From Methylococcus sp. (GTDB lineage: Bacteria > Pseudomonadota > Gammaproteobacteria > Methylococcales > Methylococcaceae), in assembly GCA_028688525.1 (NCBI GenBank), contig JAQTYA010000008.1:1-64000 (forward strand): a DNA stretch of 64,000 nucleotides, written 5' to 3'. Both the position numbers and the translations under genes were made by a program. How positions within the stretch are numbered: the stretch's first letter is position 1; the number at the start of each line of letters is the position of its first letter. The notes beneath the pieces are model-generated. The model did no database searches. It was not told the origin of the DNA and saw nothing but the letters and a program-made list of their open reading frames with translations. This document shows positions 61,381 to 64,000 of this stretch, piece after piece.

Positions 61381-62216
61381 CGGGCGGATTTCCTCTGCCG
61401 GCGGCGGGTGCGTAGCCTATAGATAGGTTGGGTCAGGAGCGGCCGGCGGGTGAGCCAATAGACCGCAGCGCGCCAGTACAAATCCAGCCGCTTGCCCAGA
61501 TGCCAATACCAGGGCCGCGCCGGTAGCACCAGGGCACCTTCGTCATCGGGCCTCACGCCTTCCAGCTCGGCCAGCCAGGCCTTGTCCTTTTCGTAGCCGA
61601 GTTCGATCAGCAGATCGGACAGATCGCCGTATTTCGCTAGCTGCGCTGCCAAGTGCGGCTTGTGCTGGCGCCAGTTGCCGATGCTGCCGGGGTCGATCGG
61701 CCGCAGACTCCCTAATGCGTCGAGCGAATCCTGGGAGGGCCGGGCATGGCGATGGAATTCGCTGAAGGGATGGCGCGGGCGCAGGAACGGCATGCGTGCC
61801 TTCAGATCGCGCTGCACGGCGTCCGGATCGGTGACCAGGTCTTCGTAGCGCACAGTGACGAAGCGGGGATGCCGCACGAGTTTGGCGGCGGCGCCATGGA
61901 GCTCGAGCCAGAGTCCCAGGTTGCTCCAGTAGCGTTGCGTGTCCTTGCGGTGGCTGCGGCTGGAGACAGCGTCGCGCGGGTCGCGCAGCAAATAGATCGC
62001 CCACAGGTCCGGGTCGACCGCCAGGAACGGTGCGACCACGGTGGTCTGCAGCGGATACTTGGTCAGCAGGATCTCGTCGCTGTAGTCGTAGGGCTTGTAG
62101 ATACTCTGTTCGTGCTCGGCATAGCCGCCGATCTCGAAGCAGGTCACCATGAGTTCGTTGAGCAGGGTCGTGCCGCTGCGGGGCGAGCAGCCGACGATGT
62201 GGATGCGGTGGGTCAT
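61377..62216 (-). CDS. Sulfotransferase family protein
   Basis: A 279-residue cytoplasmic PAPS-dependent sulfotransferase. The PAPS phosphosulfate loop GCSPRSGTTLLNEL lies at residues 9-22, and the 3'-phosphate-binding segment YLLRDPRDAVSSRSHRK near 85-101. The acceptor may be a glycan or a lipid. Start ATG 62216 overlaps the amidotransferase stop by four bases; the longer reading is a shadow. Note that APS reductase in this window does not need PAPS, so another source of PAPS (an APS kinase) must exist elsewhere. Confidence 0.88.
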   Translation of the reverse strand: MTHRIHIVGCSPRSGTTLLNELMVTCFEIGGYAEHEQSIYKPYDYSDEILLTKYPLQTTVVAPFLAVDPDLWAIYLLRDPRDAVSSRSHRKDTQRYWSNLGLWLELHGAAAKLVRHPRFVTVRYEDLVTDPDAVQRDLKARMPFLRPRHPFSEFHRHARPSQDSLDALGSLRPIDPGSIGNWRQHKPHLAAQLAKYGDLSDLLIELGYEKDKAWLAELEGVRPDDEGALVLPARPWYWHLGKRLDLYWRAAVYWLTRRPLLTQPIYRLRTRRRQRKSAR

Positions 62217-62995
62217 GGCATGTGTTGAGTCAGAGGCGCCGGCGCGCCGTCCCTGAACACGATCAACTCGCCCGGCGCCATGGCGGTCCAGGATTCGTTG
62301 TCGGTCAGCGGCTGGGTCGCGATGACCGACACCCGGTCGTCCGGCGCGGTCAGGTCGGCGAAATCTACGGTGAGGTCTTCGTCGACCAGATGGGCATGGC
62401 TGAACGGCGCCTGCCTGACGATGTAGTGCAGGTGGGTGGCGCAATGGGCGAGCATCAGCTCGCCGTCGGACAGGATGTAATTGAAGCTCCCATGCCCGGC
62501 GATTTCGCGCGTGACCTCAAGGATCGTGTGGACCAGATCGCCGCTGTCGGGCGGCTCGGGATGGCGCTCCCGCAGGGTTTCCAGAATCAGGCAGAACGCC
62601 TGCTCGCTGTCGGTGGTGCCGACGGGGCGGTAGTAATGCTGCCGTAGCGCGGGCAGGTTTTCCAGGTTGCCGTTGTGGGCGAAGATCCAATTCCGGCCCC
62701 ATAGTTCACGTTGGAAAGGGTGGCAGTTGGCGAGAGTAGTCTTGCCGACCGTAGCCTTGCGGATATGGGCGATGACGTTGGTGGACTTGATCGGGTAGTT
62801 GCGGATCAGCTCGGCGATCGGCGAGCCGGCCGAGGGTTCGTAGTCCAGAAACACCCGGCAGCCCCGTTCTTCGAAAAAGGCGATGCCGAATCCGTCGGTA
62901 TGATCGCCGGTGCGTCCGCCGCGTAAGGTGAAGCCGCGGAAGGAGAAGCAGATGTCGGTCGGCACGTTGCAATTCATGCCCAGCAGTTCGCACAT
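62213..62995 (-). CDS. Class II glutamine amidotransferase (YafJ-like)
   Basis: A 260-residue Ntn hydrolase. The start MCELLGMNCN exposes Cys2, the nucleophile after Met removal, so ATG 62995 is preferred over the longer reading. The domain shows HTDGFGIAFFEERG, AHIRKATVG and FAHNGNLENLP. Only a glutaminase domain is present, without a synthase partner; YafJ-type proteins are of uncertain role. It heads a three-gene minus-strand run with the sulfotransferase and GT4. Confidence 0.9.
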   Translation of the reverse strand: MCELLGMNCNVPTDICFSFRGFTLRGGRTGDHTDGFGIAFFEERGCRVFLDYEPSAGSPIAELIRNYPIKSTNVIAHIRKATVGKTTLANCHPFQRELWGRNWIFAHNGNLENLPALRQHYYRPVGTTDSEQAFCLILETLRERHPEPPDSGDLVHTILEVTREIAGHGSFNYILSDGELMLAHCATHLHYIVRQAPFSHAHLVDEDLTVDFADLTAPDDRVSVIATQPLTDNESWTAMAPGELIVFRDGAPAPLTQHMP

Positions 62996-63232
62996 GGGTC
63001 GGGGAGTTCGCCAGTTCTGAAGGGGCATATTCTACTGCAAGCGCCGGTTCGGCAGCGGGCTGCAAAGGCAACCGCCCCGCACGTTGAAGCGGAACAAGAA
63101 CAAGACCGTCATGGCCAGCTTCTGTCCCCGGATCAAGTCCGGGGGAAGGCAAGGCCGGTCCGGCACGAGGGCGCAAGGGTCCGCCCTCTGGGGCATGCTG
63201 TTGCCATGCGGCTACAGTAATGGCTTGTCGGA
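62996..63232. other. Intergenic region with a REP-like hairpin
   Basis: About 240 bases between the amidotransferase and the next promoter. CCCCGGA and TCCGGGG (63126-63144) enclose TCAAG as a perfect 7-bp stem, similar to dispersed repeats of proteobacteria. It could be a REP-type element. GCATG-N7-CATGC near 63193-63209 is a second, weaker dyad. No gene. Confidence 0.45.
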
Positions 63233-63262
63233 TTGACATAAACCGTAGTTGGCGGCTATAAA
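63233..63262 (+). promoter_or_regulatory. Strong sigma70-type promoter of the secreted protein gene
   Basis: A perfect TTGACA (63233-63238) and TATAAA (63257-63262) are 18 bases apart. Transcription would start near 63269, leaving an untranslated leader of about 170 bases. Confidence 0.75.
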
Positions 63263-63269
63263 ACCCGCG

Positions 63270-63396
63270 CTCCTTATGGCGGAATAGGCTCGCCAAGGAG
63301 GGGCCCGCGCCGTTTCCAACGCAGCCACGAGGATGAGTTTGCTGCTCATCGCCTCGCAGGGGCCGGTGGCTAAAGCGGACGGGGCCCGTCGTTCAG
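63270..63396 (+). promoter_or_regulatory. Highly structured 5' leader (candidate regulatory RNA)
   Basis: A first hairpin (CTCCTT-at-GGCG / CGCC-AAGGAG, 63270-63300) begins at the predicted transcript start. Then a nested structure: GGGCCC...CCG (63301-63312) with CGG...GGGCCC (63376-63387), inside it GCCAC (63324-63328) with GTGGC (63366-63370), and inside that GAGG-ATGAG with CTCAT-CG-CCTC (63329-63355). It does not match a riboswitch class I can recall. A short frame of 31 codons (ATG 63333 to TGA 63428) lies within it and could be a leader peptide. Confidence 0.5.
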
Positions 63397-63441
63397 GAAC
63401 CACAGAAGCACTTCTTCCCCTCGCATGAAGGATCGCAGCCG

Positions 63442-64000
63442 ATGAAACAACCGTATCTACGCCCGTCGAAACTCACCTTCGCCCTGGCGATGGCCCTGGC
63501 CGCGCCCGCCGCCTCCGCTGCGGTCGACTGCACGGTCACCCAGGCTACCGACGACGGCACCGGCGGCACCTCCGGCAGCTTGAGCTGGGCCATCCTGACC
63601 GCCAACGGCGTTACCACCGACGGCGGCGCGACCCACCCCGGCGGCGGCTGCACCAACAACACCATCACCTTGCAGACTAATGTCACGCTCACCGGCGTGA
63701 TGAAGACGCTGATCGACAGCAGCCTGACCCTGCAAAGCGAGACCGCGGGCCCCGCTTGCATGGTACTTCCCGGAGGCGTCTGCAGCATCGACGGCGGCAG
63801 CGCCTATCGACCGCTGTTCGTCAAATCCGGCACGGTCGCCATCAAGTACCTCGACCTGAAAAACGGCAAGGCCCAGGGCGGCGACGGCAATGGTGGCGGC
63901 GGCGGCGGGGCCGGCCTGGGCGGCACCTTGTTCGTCTACGGCGGCACGGTGACGCTCGATAACGTCGGCTTCAGCGGCAACAACGCGAGCGGCGGCACGG
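63442..64000 (+). CDS. Glycine-rich secreted beta-helix-like protein (partial, runs off the window)
   Basis: An open frame of 186 codons from ATG 63442 continues past the window. It starts with a clear signal peptide (MKQPYLRPSKLTFALAMALA, cleaved after AASA near residue 26). The mature part is Gly/Ala/Thr-rich, with short repeated strands: NTITLQTNVTLTG, SLTLQSE, VAIKYLDLKNGKAQGGDG, GGTVTLDNVGFSGNNASGG. This is the pattern of right-handed beta-helix surface proteins and adhesins. Cysteines occur in pairs (residues 30 and 72, 111 and 119), which suggests disulfides. AAGGA lies nine bases upstream. The family and the C-terminal anchor cannot be seen. Confidence 0.85.
   Translation, partial: MKQPYLRPSKLTFALAMALAAPAASAAVDCTVTQATDDGTGGTSGSLSWAILTANGVTTDGGATHPGGGCTNNTITLQTNVTLTGVMKTLIDSSLTLQSETAGPACMVLPGGVCSIDGGSAYRPLFVKSGTVAIKYLDLKNGKAQGGDGNGGGGGGAGLGGTLFVYGGTVTLDNVGFSGNNASGGT

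Noticed and set aside
63301..63396. c-di-GMP (GEMM) or cobalamin riboswitch
   Set aside because: Neither the GEMM core with its tetraloop/receptor nor the cobalamin box could be found; only generic stems are visible.
63393..63788. Minus-strand open frames at the right edge
   Set aside because: The plus strand carries a signal peptide, ribosome site and promoter in register; the minus frames are mirror images.

Overview
The window is one dense, high-G+C bacterial chromosome segment with about 60 protein genes, short gaps and many 1- to 4-base stop/start overlaps. Gene content points to a gammaproteobacterium: a gammaproteobacterial-type dcw (division and cell wall) cluster with zipA, an Azotobacter-type 7Fe ferredoxin, BamA/Skp, lipid A genes, and an exosortase-system-associated protein. 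The overall flavour (4Fe-4S APS reductase, SulP transporter with STAS domain, glycine-rich secreted proteins) suits a Methylococcales-like methanotroph, but no methane-oxidation gene is present, so that placement is inference. No tRNA, rRNA, CRISPR array, IS element or prophage was seen.

Left part (1-17.8 kb). A two-component pair (the response regulator is cut by the window edge) sits downstream of a SulP anion transporter. An inositol-monophosphatase-family enzyme, ferredoxin FdxA and a CysB-like regulator follow. A five-gene minus-strand run (aas-lplT-DUF2782-gshA-cysH) combines lysophospholipid repair with glutathione synthesis and sulfate reduction. Next come a gamma-glutamylcyclotransferase-like protein, an exosortase-associated protein, an SDR, sodB and a SnoaL-like secreted protein, two of these with clear intrinsic terminators. 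A LysR gene then leads a tight operon of a small membrane protein, a CYTH protein, an anchored SRPBCC protein and a CPBP protease.

Middle part (17.8-52.8 kb). A minus-strand nucleotide-sugar block (UDP-sugar dehydrogenase, UDP-glucuronate epimerase, mobB, galE) is followed by phoU and an outer-membrane block (bamA-skp-fabZ-lpxA-rnhB-yiiM). The canonical lpxD and lpxB are absent from that block. queF faces away from smc-zipA-ligA. The dcw cluster follows: mraZ-rsmH-ftsL-ftsI-murE-mraY-murD-ftsW-murG-murC-murB-ddl-ftsQ-ftsA-ftsZ-lpxC. It has a near-consensus promoter and a row of 10-bp-phased TGG repeats that fit MraZ autoregulation. murF, normally between murE and mraY, is missing; a 53-base spacer with a perfect hairpin takes its place.

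Right part (52.8-64 kb). dciA-like, an acyl-CoA synthetase/acetyltransferase fusion, pcm and surE run on the minus strand. A ZIP transporter, a GDT1-family transporter and a glycosyltransferase run on the plus strand. A minus-strand operon holds a class II glutamine amidotransferase, a sulfotransferase and a second glycosyltransferase. At the right edge a strong sigma70-type promoter and a highly structured leader of about 170 nt precede the start of a glycine-rich secreted protein that runs out of the window.

The best candidates for something undescribed are the structured leader plus secreted protein at the right edge, the LysR/CYTH/SRPBCC/CPBP operon, and the murF-less dcw cluster.
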